A DNA stretch of 64,000 bases from the NCBI RefSeq assembly GCF_954871325.1, contig NC_088775.1, positions 32,465,561 through 32,529,560 on the forward strand, in the 5' to 3' direction. The notes beneath the pieces are model-generated. The model saw only the letters and a program-made list of their open reading frames with translations. It searched no databases and was not told the DNA's origin. A program made the position numbers and the translations under genes. Positions 54,516-64,000 of the stretch are shown piece after piece. Position 1 is the stretch's first letter. Each line of letters begins with the position of its first letter. This stretch comes from Gordionus sp. m RMFG-2023. Lineage: Eukaryota > Nematomorpha > Gordioida > Chordodea > Parachordodidae.

Positions 54516-55537
54516 TATAGTTTATAATTCTCTATTCTAGGTAAAATGCCACTTTTACAGACGTATTTGACAGTTATATAATATATTACAGTTAATATTT
54601 TAATAATTTTACTAATAAATACTTATAATAAATATAAGTAACAATTTGCATTCCATTCTTTAACGCCATCTATTTATTTTAAAATATTATTAAAAATTAA
54701 TAGATGTAATAAATTAGATATCTTTTCATTTCTTTTTTACGTGTTTTTAGGAAAGCTATTTTTTTCTTACAGTTTTGAGTTAAATGTTTAATACTAATAT
54801 ATTTTTCATATTATTGCAAACTACTATTATTTTAAGATATAATATACCAACTAGAGATTATGCGACAATAATATATAAAATCTTAATTGCTTTCATCATA
54901 TCACTCTGGTTCTTATTTTATTGTTACAAAATTTTTTATTTCTAATATGGCATCTTTGCTGTTTAAATAACTTAAGGCTTCAATATATTTGCATGATTTC
55001 TTCTAAAGATTTTTAGTGTTTTTATTTTACCAATTTATCTAACATAATAAATTCTGAAATGAGATAACATCGTGAGTGTCATGGTTATGACTGCAAAAAC
55101 CAGCATCTATTATTTGTGTGGCTATGTAAGTTAAGATTATTACTCTAGATGCTAAGAGCATATGACTGCATATTTTAGATAAGCAATAATGGTAAACGAT
55201 GTAGTCATTTATATATTACTAAAGATGAAAAATAATTTTTGTTACAATGCGTAATGTAATAGTCGTATAGATTACAAATGTTATATGAAAAAGATATAGT
55301 ATTGATTTGATTGTGAAACGATGATATTATTTAAGTTTTATCATAGATATTCGATATTTCTTTATGTCAAAAAATTTGATCATTTTATAAATAACGCCTT
55401 AAACGTTAAAATATAAATAATGTATTATTTAACAATCTTTTAGAAATTTAATATCTCACAATAATTTTTTCGATTACTTATCTAGCTTCCATCATGTCAT
55501 CTAAGAGGAAGATCTAACCATCATATAGTTTTATGAT
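54516..55537. other. AT-rich intergenic DNA, no gene seen
   Basis: Stop-dense on both strands, with no repeat or motif that I could place. Confidence 0.5.
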
Positions 55538-56009
55538 TTGGATTGGTGGTTTATATTCTCTGATTTAAGAATTGTTGATATGGTTAGTCCTATAAAATTT
55601 TCCTTATTAGAATATTCTATAAAACATTGTCTAAAATGGTAACAGAAATATATATTAGTTTCTTGACCTTTTCCCAATTTAAGTTGCTAAGAATTATATT
55701 ATATTCAGGCATATGTAAGAAGTCTTTTTTTTATCACTTGTAATTCTTTGAATCAATTTTTTTTATATCAGCAATCGAAAATAATTTATACTGTAATAAA
55801 TAAATGTTGTATTAAAAAATATTATTTTTTGAAATGTCTTGTATTATTATAATTATTAATATGCTAGTTTATTTTGTATGCATAATATAATAAATGACAA
55901 AATATGAAATTCAGAATACGCAAATTAGTAGGGATAGGGAGCGAAGCCCCTCCCCCATAATTTTTTTTAGTTGATTTCCTCGAGATTGTAAAGCCTAACG
56001 ACGCCCCTG
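55538..56009 (+). mobile_element. Truncated hAT element, same family as 29409-30079
   Basis: TTGGATTGGT and CATTCTATAAAACATT-like segments align with 29538-29615, and the right end AACGACGCCCCTG (to 56009) matches the right end of that element. The left terminus is missing. Older and more diverged than the 29409 copy. Confidence 0.7.
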
Positions 56010-56664
56010 AATTGCCCTAACAAAGCTAACAACATTTGAGATATAAGTCCGATGTTTTATTTTAAAAAACTTGCCAACAAGTAACCCTTAAAATTAGGAA
56101 CCCAAAACAATGCTTCTATTTCTGTCAAACTCGCCATTAAAGAACTTAAATCAAACTTCTTTTAGTTTAGTCAGCTCAATTTCTGATTAAGGGCTTTTCT
56201 CAAGGATTTATTATAAATTATTTCTTGACTTAATGATATAGAAAGAGATAGCCCAGCGTATTTACTATTTTATATGGTGAAAAAGATGGTTGTGCTCACT
56301 AATCTCATATATAATTATTTCTCAAATGATATGGAAACTAAAATTTCTCGTATACACACATTAAATTTCTCTCTTTCTTTGATAATACATTTAATTTTTG
56401 TATCATAACTTAATTCACGATTCCATAACCTGGCACCTCATTTAATGTGAAAGCATTGAGCAAATATTTAAAAAATATAAACGAATTAAACATCATTGTA
56501 AACAATTTATGAAATTAAACTGATTTAAGAAATAGATAGAAACATTATTTAATATTTAATCTTATTATCTAAAATGAATTTCCATTGAATTTCTAATTGC
56601 ATTCTATCAACACCATAATTCTTTTCACAAAATGACAAAAGTGACTTAGTTTCAAATTTAAATT
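56010..56664. other. AT-rich intergenic DNA, no gene seen
   Basis: No open frame or recognisable motif. Confidence 0.4.
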
Positions 56665-56858
56665 AGTGTTGTTAAAACCCCTGATTTAGGTCGATTTGAA
56701 AAACGGTCCGATTTGATTATAACAGCATTTGTAAGCTTATAGATTTTGCATATTGCTTTGACCATCTATTTGCTAAATCTCGATGTTGATTATTTGTGCT
56801 AAAATTTTAATCGGGCCGTTTTGAGATTAACCCAAACCGGACTTTTTAGCAATACTAC
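56665..56858. mobile_element. Possible MITE with imperfect terminal inverted repeats
   Basis: AGTGTTGTTAAAA...GGTCGATTTGAAAAACGGTC at the left pairs with the inverse of GGGCCGTTTTGAGATTAACC...AGCAATACTACT at the right, over about 55 bp at roughly 70% identity. 194 bp, non-coding. Target duplication not identified. Confidence 0.5.
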
Positions 56859-57173
56859 TGCACACATACCAGTAGATAGAGGGATCCTCATGAAGAATAT
56901 CACCAATATTTTATATCCAGTTAGATGGAAATGAGGAATACCGAAAGCTCTATTTTATTTACAACGCAATGAACATATACGCTTAATTAATTAAGTATTT
57001 TTAATTACATAAATTGTTTTTATTAAAATTATCTTTAACAAAATTCTATGATAATAAATATCACCTCTATCACCTGTTTGGCCACCTGATCGTGACATCG
57101 GATATTGTCAATCATTTTTTTTTATATACCAAGTAAATTAGTTGTTTATATCAATTTAATTTTAAAAATAATC

Positions 57174-60100
57174 ATGATGCCGCATATGCTAGATTTCTTT
57201 AGTTTTTTAATTATATTTCTTTATATACCTCATCTATCTAGTTTCAAATATGAGGTTATATCACTTTAAGTTGTCTAATTTTATATGATATATCTAATTT
57301 AGATCAGTTTGGGCGAAAAATGTCGTCGATTATATGAAATGTCCTTTAAAGATGCTATTATTCCATTTAATAACATAAAATTTCAACAATATGTGGAAAT
57401 AGGCGCTCGAAATTATACCGTAATGGTGATGTTTACAGCACTTACTAAGAGAAATTGTCCTATATGCAGGTAGAACTTTATATTCCCTTTTTAATTTATA
57501 ACTACAAATTATTTAGACCAGTATATGAAGAATACACAATATTAGCTAACTCCTGGAGATTATCTAATTCACTTTCAAATGCTCTTTTTTTTACTATGAT
57601 AGATCATGAAGATGGATATGAAATATTTAATTCTGTATTATTTTAATTATTAATTTTTTTTACATTTTATTATTAAAAGTTTAATATTGATTCGGTCCCA
57701 ACCTTTTATCTTTTTCCACCAAAGGGTAAGAAGAAGTATTATGAAGTTTTTGATATCCAGACGTAATTGAATAATAAAATGTATTTTTGTCATTAAATAT
57801 TATAGGGAGGGAATTTCAGCTGAAAAATTAGCAAAATTTATTTACACACATATTGAAATTCAAGTTTTTACTTTCATTTTAAATTATATATAAAATATAT
57901 TATAGATAAATATCTTGAGACAACCAAGTTATTCAGGAACTGTGGCGCTTATTTTGTTATGTTTCTTAATTGGGGGACTGCTATACTTAAGAAGAAATAA
58001 TCTCAATTTTTTATACCAGTCAAATTTATGGGCATCCATTTCATTAGTTAAACATATGATATTATCAAAATATTATTTAACATGATTTAAAGATAATTTG
58101 ACATTTCAAATATGATTTTAAGTTCAAAATAATATTGTTATTTTTAAAAAGAGCAATAAAAAAAGGATTATTAATATAAAATTTTATAATTCTATTTTTT
58201 TGTGCTTATTTTAGTTTTTCATCTTCATCATGATATCTGGGCAAATGTGGAATCACATAAGGGGCCCCCCTTTTATGCACAGGAACCCCAGAACAGGTGG
58301 AGTGGTAAGCAATTTTACTACTAAAAATTAAACATTATCTTGAAAAAAAAAATTTGATTCATGTATATATAGACCTGTGCGCCGACGAAACTATCGGCGG
58401 CCGGCGCGATTTTCAAATATTTTATCAAAGGCCGGCGGCGCGCCGATTTTTAGCCGCCGTCAACAAAAGCGGCGATAATCGGCGCAGTTATAAATTTTTA
58501 TATAATTTTTTTTTTAATTAAAATATACACTACACTACACATATCTTGGCATATTTTTTTAATCTTTATTTATGAGAAAACTCATTATACATCCAAAAAA
58601 GATTTCGCAATTTTATAATTGTCATGTATAAAAATTATTTTATTTAAATTTTCCGGGCATAATGATGACCTCCTCGAATTCAACGTCAATCCAGCGGTAG
58701 AGAAAACTCTTTCACTGGGTGTACTAGTCGCCGGAATACATAGAATTTCGCCAGTCTGGAAAGATTGAGAAGTTCACTCTTTTCTCTCCAAAAATTTTAA
58801 ACACCCATTTCTTGTGAATGTCGTTTTCCAAGTAGAATGTGGCATTCTTGTTCTAAGTCACATAATGTGGAATCATAATTGTTAATTGTGGAATGTTTAT
58901 TTGCCAGTTTTGTCAAATAACTTGAATTTGATAATACCTCTTGATCCTCAGTCGCTATATTTACTACCTTAATATCATCATTCTCTATAAGTTTAAGATG
59001 TTTTATTATAAATTCTGAAGTTGTGCAATTTTGCTCTTCTATATACTTTGACACAATTGTCAATTTTTGAAATCTTGGATCTAAAAGAGAAGCCAATACC
59101 TAGATAATTTTTTAAATAAAAAATAAATTAAATAAATGAATATACATGTATATTATTACTTGCAGATCACAAACCGGAAATCGTAACGCAAGTTTTTTTA
59201 GCATATTTTCCTTAAGTGAAATTATTTCAGAACTATCACTATCATTTACTATTAAATGTGTTTCAATTTCACTTGTAAAAAGTAACGCCAAGTTTAACGT
59301 AGGCCCTTTTTGTGCTGAAAGAAATTCTATAGTTTCTTAAAATTTTGATAGAAATGCCAATAGTTCTTCTACCAGATCAGATTCATAGGTTGATAATTTT
59401 AGAAAGTGTTTCCCAATTCTTTTTAAAACATTATTTATTAAATTCTTATTTAATCCCGATATGCTTTCTAGCATAATTAATATACTATGCCAACGTGTTG
59501 GGACATTTAATTTTAAAGTTTTCATATGCGTGGAATTATTATTATTATCATTGGAATTTCCAATTTGAAAACGGGTATCTGGGTATGGATCAGTGCTATC
59601 AAGATCTAAGAAAATTTAATGAGTGCGTGAAATATAATTTAAATATATTGCTATTTAATAACTATTTTAATTTATTAATTCCTATTATATAATAAAAACA
59701 TGTAGAAAATAAAAATTTATTAAAATCCTGATTGGCATTAATAAAATTACAACAGTGATGTTGACCAATTATTAGAATAAAAAGGTATAAAATATGGAAA
59801 AAAATTCTGCGCCGGCCGTAGGCCGCGATATGAAAATCGGCGGCTCGCCGGCGCAATTTTCATAAACGGCGGCGTTTTCGGCATACCCACGGCCGGCGCA
59901 CAGGTCTATGTATATATAATAGGACTGGGAAAATAAAAAACAAAAAATGTTTTTTGAATTTTAAGCTTTTGTTTTTGAGTATGAATCTTTGAAAAAAATA
60001 TTGGTTTTTAAATATTTTTCTGAATCAACAAAATAAATCTAAGTTACCATGAATTTAATAATATATCACCTATACACCTAATTTGATTTAGCATTCTAGT

Positions 60101-60718
60101 TGGAGATTGACCTGAACCAACCCTAAGATGTTTTCCAATAAACTTTTTTGTTTTTGAAAATTTGAATAATTTACAATCAAAAGCTCTTATATTTTCAAAA
60201 TTTTTTCTATTTGTTTTCCAGCCCTGATATAAAGTCAAAAGTTCTAATATGTTAAGATAGGGTTTCACTTTCAATAACCTAATAATTATTGCTTCATATA
60301 ATTTTTTCACTTATCTTTTAATTTCTTCTTTTGTGGCCTAAAGTACCAATTTTTAACATAATAATAATTTCTTTTGGAAAAAAATATCATACCCATATTT
60401 CCTATTTTATTGAATGGCCAGAAATTTGACTACTATTGAGATTTTTATTTCTCCAATATCTATATTTCTTATTTTATTGGATGACCAGAAATTCGAGTAC
60501 TATTAAAAATTTTTATCTCTTCACTTACTCCCAGCAATATTAATCATATTTGTTATATATCATTTAATATTTAAAGAATTATATCAGACATGATGGTAGA
60601 GCACAATTCATAGTGGAAAGCTACATAGTTATCATACTCTACGCAGCCATAACCCTGGGAATTATACTTCTCAAGGAAGCCATGTGTTCCACCAAGTTGG
60701 ATAATAGCAAACGAAAAA
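57174..60718 (+). CDS. OST3/OST6-family oligosaccharyltransferase subunit (MAGT1/TUSC3-like), last exon not found
   Basis: Host gene. Proposed exons: 57174-57254, 57303-57469, 57517-57634, 57680-57762, 57806-57863, 57906-58046, 58215-58304, 60577-60718; all introns GT-AG with consistent phase. Exon 1 encodes a signal peptide ([19 protein letters not shown]). A lumenal thioredoxin-like domain follows with [20 protein letters not shown], whose CPIC is the redox motif, then [40 protein letters not shown] and [10 protein letters not shown]. Membrane segments: [40 protein letters not shown] (then [16 protein letters not shown]), and [20 protein letters not shown]. This order and the [11 protein letters not shown] signature match MAGT1/TUSC3, ER-membrane subunits that oxidise acceptor cysteines during N-glycosylation. 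About 293 codons are visible of about 330; the final exon (fourth membrane segment) is missing from the window or lost. Confidence 0.88.
58370..59908 (-). mobile_element. hAT DNA transposon in the host gene intron, perfect 8-bp target duplication
   Basis: Ends TAGACCTGTGCGCCG (58370) and CGGCGCACAGGTCTA (to 59908); the octamer TGTATATA flanks both (58362-58369, 59909-59916). Both ends have strikingly GC-rich subterminal palindromes (CGGCGGCCGGCGCG, GGCCGGCGGCGCGCC; CGGCGGCTCGCCGGCGC) within a genome that is otherwise about three-quarters AT. 1,539 bp: an internal-deletion derivative that keeps parts of the transposase C-terminal half. It lies antisense in the 2.3-kb intron of the OST3-like gene. 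Confidence 0.93.
58650..59525 (-). pseudogene. hAT transposase remnant, C-terminal half
   Basis: Segments (minus strand): [20 protein letters not shown] (59525-59337), [20 protein letters not shown] (from 59096), [20 protein letters not shown] then ECHILLGK, and near 58760-58650 [43 protein letters not shown], the dimerisation domain. Frame changes separate the segments and the N-terminal BED and catalytic part are gone. Closely related to 150-1065. Confidence 0.85.
60044..60310 (-). other. Unassigned 88-aa open frame in the host intron
   Basis: The minus-strand frame includes [20 protein letters not shown] and [19 protein letters not shown] with a balanced composition unlike chance AT-rich frames. 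No family recognised. Other minus-strand pieces that could belong to the same antisense gene occur at 61311-61493 and about 61190-61310 (EEIANTASEKFSNLTSNLM). It may be an antisense host gene or a decayed insertion. Confidence 0.25.
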
Positions 60719-61596
60719 GTTAATATTTATTTTATTTCTGAAGTTTTTGTTTGACTACTTAAATGGAGAAAAAAAATATTGCAGAAATCTTAAAAATTTC
60801 CAGGACCCAAATTGATTTTTCTTATGATAATGAATATTTAGTATTTATGTTGCAGATAAATGGAGTAGATTTGTTAATAGACAAAGAATAGATATAATTT
60901 AATAACTGGTTATAAATTTATAATCAGGCTATGTAGGCAGGGGGCAAGGGAAATCCCCGTAAATTTGCCTGATTACTTTAAATATTATTTTAAGCTAACA
61001 AACCACCCCCCTCTCCCCATGCTTCTCTCTTCTAAAAAATGGCCATTAATAGTAAATTCCTGACACTCATTTTTAAAATAATGATTCAAAGTTTGATGGG
61101 TGTTACAATTTATATCCATGTCCTCTTGGGTGGTGTTGAATTTTTTATATATTAAATCCCTCTTTTTTTTCTGCGATTAGTACTATTTGAAAACTTTAAA
61201 AGTTCATCAACTAATCCATGGGTCAATCCTTTTTTTTCATTAAATTTGAAGTCAAGTTTGAAAATTTTTCTGATGCGGTGTTGGCTATTTCTTCTTTGTC
61301 AGTACCACTATTAATCATCTAAAAACTTGTTTATATAAAGATTATTATTAGTCTTCTTTATGAGAAATAAACTTGGACAGATATCAATAAATTTAGTACA
61401 AAAAATAAGATTAATTTTTTTAAAAATTGTTTCAAATGAATTTAGATTCGATAGACATACAATATTTTTGTATTGGTACATGTATCTAGACATTTAGCAA
61501 CTCTCTATAAAGTCGCTAAAATACATCATATATTATGAATATTACAGCTTCTATTATAAAATAAGAGGTGTTTGAACTTTAACCACTTTTTTGCAG
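60719..61596. other. Downstream of the OST3-like gene, final exon not identified
   Basis: Searched for the expected C-terminus (hydrophobic segment followed by a YPYSFL-like end) without success. Acceptor-like TATGTTGCAG at about 60845-60856 opens a frame in the required phase (KWSRFVNRQRIDII then stop), but its sequence does not match the family. Confidence 0.35.
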
Positions 61597-61685
61597 GAAC
61601 CAAGATGAAATATTAGCCTGCTACCACCTATTCTCAGTGTTTAATTACAAATTATTTAAGTACGACCTGTCCCAAGCCCAAAGAG
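61597..61685 (+). other. Orphan exon-like segment
   Basis: Bounded by a good acceptor (CTTTTTTGCAG, ending 61596) and donor (AGAG/GTAAAA, starting 61686), open in one frame reading NQDEILACYHLFSVFNYKLF then KYDLSQAQR. Family not recognised; it does not match the missing OST3/MAGT1 C-terminus. Confidence 0.3.
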
Positions 61686-62174
61686 GTAAAAATAATAACT
61701 AAAATTATATAATCATTTATGATTAAGGATAATTTTTTATAAAGTAGACATTATATAAAGGGAAAACTTATAAAATAATTTTATTAAATAAACACTATGT
61801 AAAGAAAAAACCTATAAAATAACCTTTTTTAAATTAGATCACTTTATTTTTCCATTAATAAACTTGTATCAATAGATGTACATATTAAAACAAATAACAA
61901 TTACAAGCACCTAGCGACATTTTATCATGCGACACTTTATCACGGAGACTCTTGATGACATTTTATCAGGACGACACTATTCACTCAGTCATTTGAACAC
62001 GCGACACTTTATCATGATATACTTGAAACTTAATTTAATATATTTGAAAAGTTAAATTTTGATAATATCTTATTTTTTTATTTTTCCGTTTAAATTTCGA
62101 TATTTAAAAAAAATTCAATTTTAATTTTCATAATAATTTTTTAAAAATAATTATAATCTTATCTAGGGAAACAG
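61686..62174. other. AT-rich DNA with short GCGACA(C/T)TTTATCA repeats
   Basis: GCGACATTTTATCA, GCGACACTTTATCA and related copies occur at about 61915, 61930, 61950, 61975 and 61998. Otherwise nothing recognised. Confidence 0.45.
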
Positions 62175-64000
62175 AAGGCATAAGGGTAATTCCATGACAA
62201 ATCGACCAATGATTCGGCCGACCATCTCAAAAATGAATGAAACTTTGCATGTTAGTTATGTTGTAAATGTTAAGAAAATTAAAATTTTAGAGTGCTAGCT
62301 CAACCAGATCCAAATATATACGCCTTCAAAGTCGAAAATCGCGAAGTGCGTGATTTTGCATGATTTCTTTAAATCGTGTTTTTAAAAAAAATACTTAGAT
62401 AGAGTTACATATTATATATCATTTTATAGCCCTTAAAATTTTACGTTGAAATATAAAAAAAAATTAAAAAATTTCAAGTGTTTTCTTATTTCCGGTAAAA
62501 ATAATAAATTAACATTGTAGGAAGGGATTTTTTTTGGGTGTTAATATTCACTAAAAATGTTTATTACCTTTATATTAAACTATTTAATAAAAAAATCTCG
62601 ATAGCCATTTTTGTTTTTTTAATTTTATTTGATTTTTTATTATTTTTATAAAAAAATGCAATATAGATGGCGTTATATTAAAAAAATTTATAATAATTTT
62701 AAATAAAAATATGAATAGTATTATGATTAAAATTAAAAAATCAATTGAGTATAACCAAGAATGATGTCCTGGGGCGATATGTAAGCAGGCAGCCCATACA
62801 GATTTTATTGACGCTACATTGTAAAATAAACATATTTTAAAATTTTATATTCAAACTATTATAATTTTGCGCTTATTAATAGAAATTCCTAAGGCCATAA
62901 TTTGTAGATATATCCTTTCATTGTTGTGGATCTACTATCGTTATTATTTGAAAATTTATCAGCTTATTTTATTTTTTTATTCCTATCATCGCTACCAATC
63001 AATCATCATATATTTCAAAACTTAAACATTTTTTACAACCAAAAGAATTTATGATAATTTTTGATTTCTCTGAAAATTATGCATTTATAATCTAAGACAC
63101 TGTTCAATAATGTTATTGCAGTACATTTATACCAGACAAAAATTATAAAATTTTTGACTAATCAATTCAGCAAAAAGCCAAACAAAATATATTACTGCTC
63201 TGATGCATCAGCTGCGCAATATAAAACAGAAAATTTTTTATAAATCTGTGTTATCATCTATCAGATTTTGGTGTAGCAGCTGAATGGCATTTTCAGCTTA
63301 GCTACATCCCATGGAAAAGGTCCATGTGACGGTCTTGGCTGAACATTAAAAAGATTAGCATCACGTTCAAGCCTTCAGCGCATCAATTCTGGACACATTT
63401 TAACGTCAGTTGATTTATATCAATTTGCAAAACAAAACATGCCATCAGTAAATTTTACATATATAACCAACGACCAATACAATTTACAAGAGATTAAACT
63501 ACGAGAAAGATTCAATTTAGCTCGTCCCATTCTAGGAACTCGGGAAATACATTCTGTATTTCCTTTGAGTTTAAGTAAACTTAAATCAAAAATATATTCA
63601 TATGCAGAGGACTTTTAAATTAACAATATCTCAAATGCCGATAATTTGTCTTTTGCCGATATTAAAGGATTCTTAAAATTGTTTATGACGATTTTTGGTG
63701 GTTAGCCACAGTACTAAAAAGAATGAATTTACTGAGGAGATATATTTCCTTTTTACATCCCCTGAGGAGATATATTTCCTTTTTACATCCCCATGGACCA
63801 TCAATATCCTTCTTTTACCTTACAATTGCGGAAAAGATATGGTTACCCATTAATCAAATAATAACAGTTGTAGATCCTATTATAGTGACAGGACGTACCT
63901 ACAAATTATCGTCTCAAGAAATTCTATTAAAAAGAACAAAATGGGATAAGATTAAAACAAGAGGTTGTTTTTTTATAATTGTTTTTGTATCCAAATAAAA
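62175..64000 (+). mobile_element. Decayed transposase-bearing element of unassigned superfamily, runs off the window
   Basis: Begins near 62175 with AAGGGTAATTCCATGACAAAT followed by CGGCCGACCATCTC, which looks like an element terminus. Protein-like remains start around 63160: YYCSDASAAQYK, FGVAAEWHF, ATSHGKGPCDGLG, TLKRLASRSSLQR, LARPILGTREIHSVFPLSLS, and later WLPINQIITVVDPIIVTGRT with YKLSSQEI. From memory this combination (SD.A..QYK, HGKGPCDG.GG..KR) recurs in many uncharacterised repeat-family proteins of arthropods and fish, likely with an RNase-H-type fold. The copy is broken in several places. A 30-bp direct duplication (CTGAGGAGATATATTTCC...) lies at 63732-63792. No target duplication can be tested because the right end is outside. 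Confidence 0.5.
63130..63998 (+). pseudogene. Transposase-like coding remnant (SHGKGPCDGLG family)
   Basis: See motifs: SHGKGPCDGLG at about 63308-63343 and the run from KRLASRSS to PLSLSKLKSKIYSYAEDF (63350-63618) are the best-preserved parts, followed by a last open frame at 63723-63998. It is not intact. I cannot assign a named superfamily; a DDE-type transposase is an inference from the aspartate-containing motifs. Confidence 0.5.

Noticed and set aside
60719-60900. Final exon of the OST3/MAGT1-like gene
   Set aside because: An acceptor and compatible phase exist near 60856, but the encoded peptide lacks the expected hydrophobic segment and C-terminal motif.

Overview
The window is AT-rich, intron-bearing invertebrate DNA dominated by transposable elements layered into one another. 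A metazoan, probably arthropod, source is suggested by a THAP-domain P element, FLYWCH and BTB gene pieces, Ty3/gypsy elements, Helitrons, hAT, MULE and Harbinger remnants, and one well-preserved host gene of the OST3/MAGT1 family. Introns are very short (36-61 nt, mostly 39-48) both in the host gene and in the P-element transposase. I cannot name the species. No tRNA, rRNA or CRISPR was found.

Layout. 1-9244: hAT remnants (1-1540 and 3288-4441), 153-bp and 115-bp tandem repeats, a FLYWCH/MULE fragment, a partly duplicated BTB (BTBD9-like) fragment, and the 3' end of a Helitron with its terminal hairpin. 9245-11654: sparse DNA with two exon-like islands on the minus strand. 11655-22122: element A, a 10.5-kb Ty3/gypsy-type LTR element on the minus strand with 5-bp target duplication, a membrane-anchored zinc-knuckle Gag, pol, a 3' zinc-knuckle ORF and several internal tandem arrays. 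22123-25640: sparse DNA, a tandem duplication followed by a foldable GC-richer segment, and Harbinger and Helitron fragments.

25640-53290 is a very large inverted-repeat structure. Its left arm (25640-27950) is matched in reverse by a right arm now scattered from 30310 to 53290 by later insertions: a 5.3-kb P element (30805-36137, perfect 8-bp target duplication, nine-exon transposase gene), a MULE-like segment, a small LTR element (40286-42145) and element B (42659-53151), a relative of element A with a 3.3-kb 67-bp leader array. A short hAT element (29409-30079, perfect 8-bp duplication) lies in the centre.

53390-54515 holds a broken Helitron replication-protein gene. 57174-60718 holds the host gene for an OST3/MAGT1-like oligosaccharyltransferase subunit, eight exons visible, with a hAT element (58370-59908, perfect 8-bp duplication) in its last visible intron; the expected final exon of about 35 codons was not found. 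62175-64000 is a decayed transposase-like element running off the window.

The strongest candidates for something undescribed are elements A and B: they share a short Gag with an N-terminal membrane segment and four CCHC knuckles, an extra CCHC ORF in the place where env would sit, and tandem-array expansion at the same positions (leader and protease-RT linker) with unrelated repeat units.
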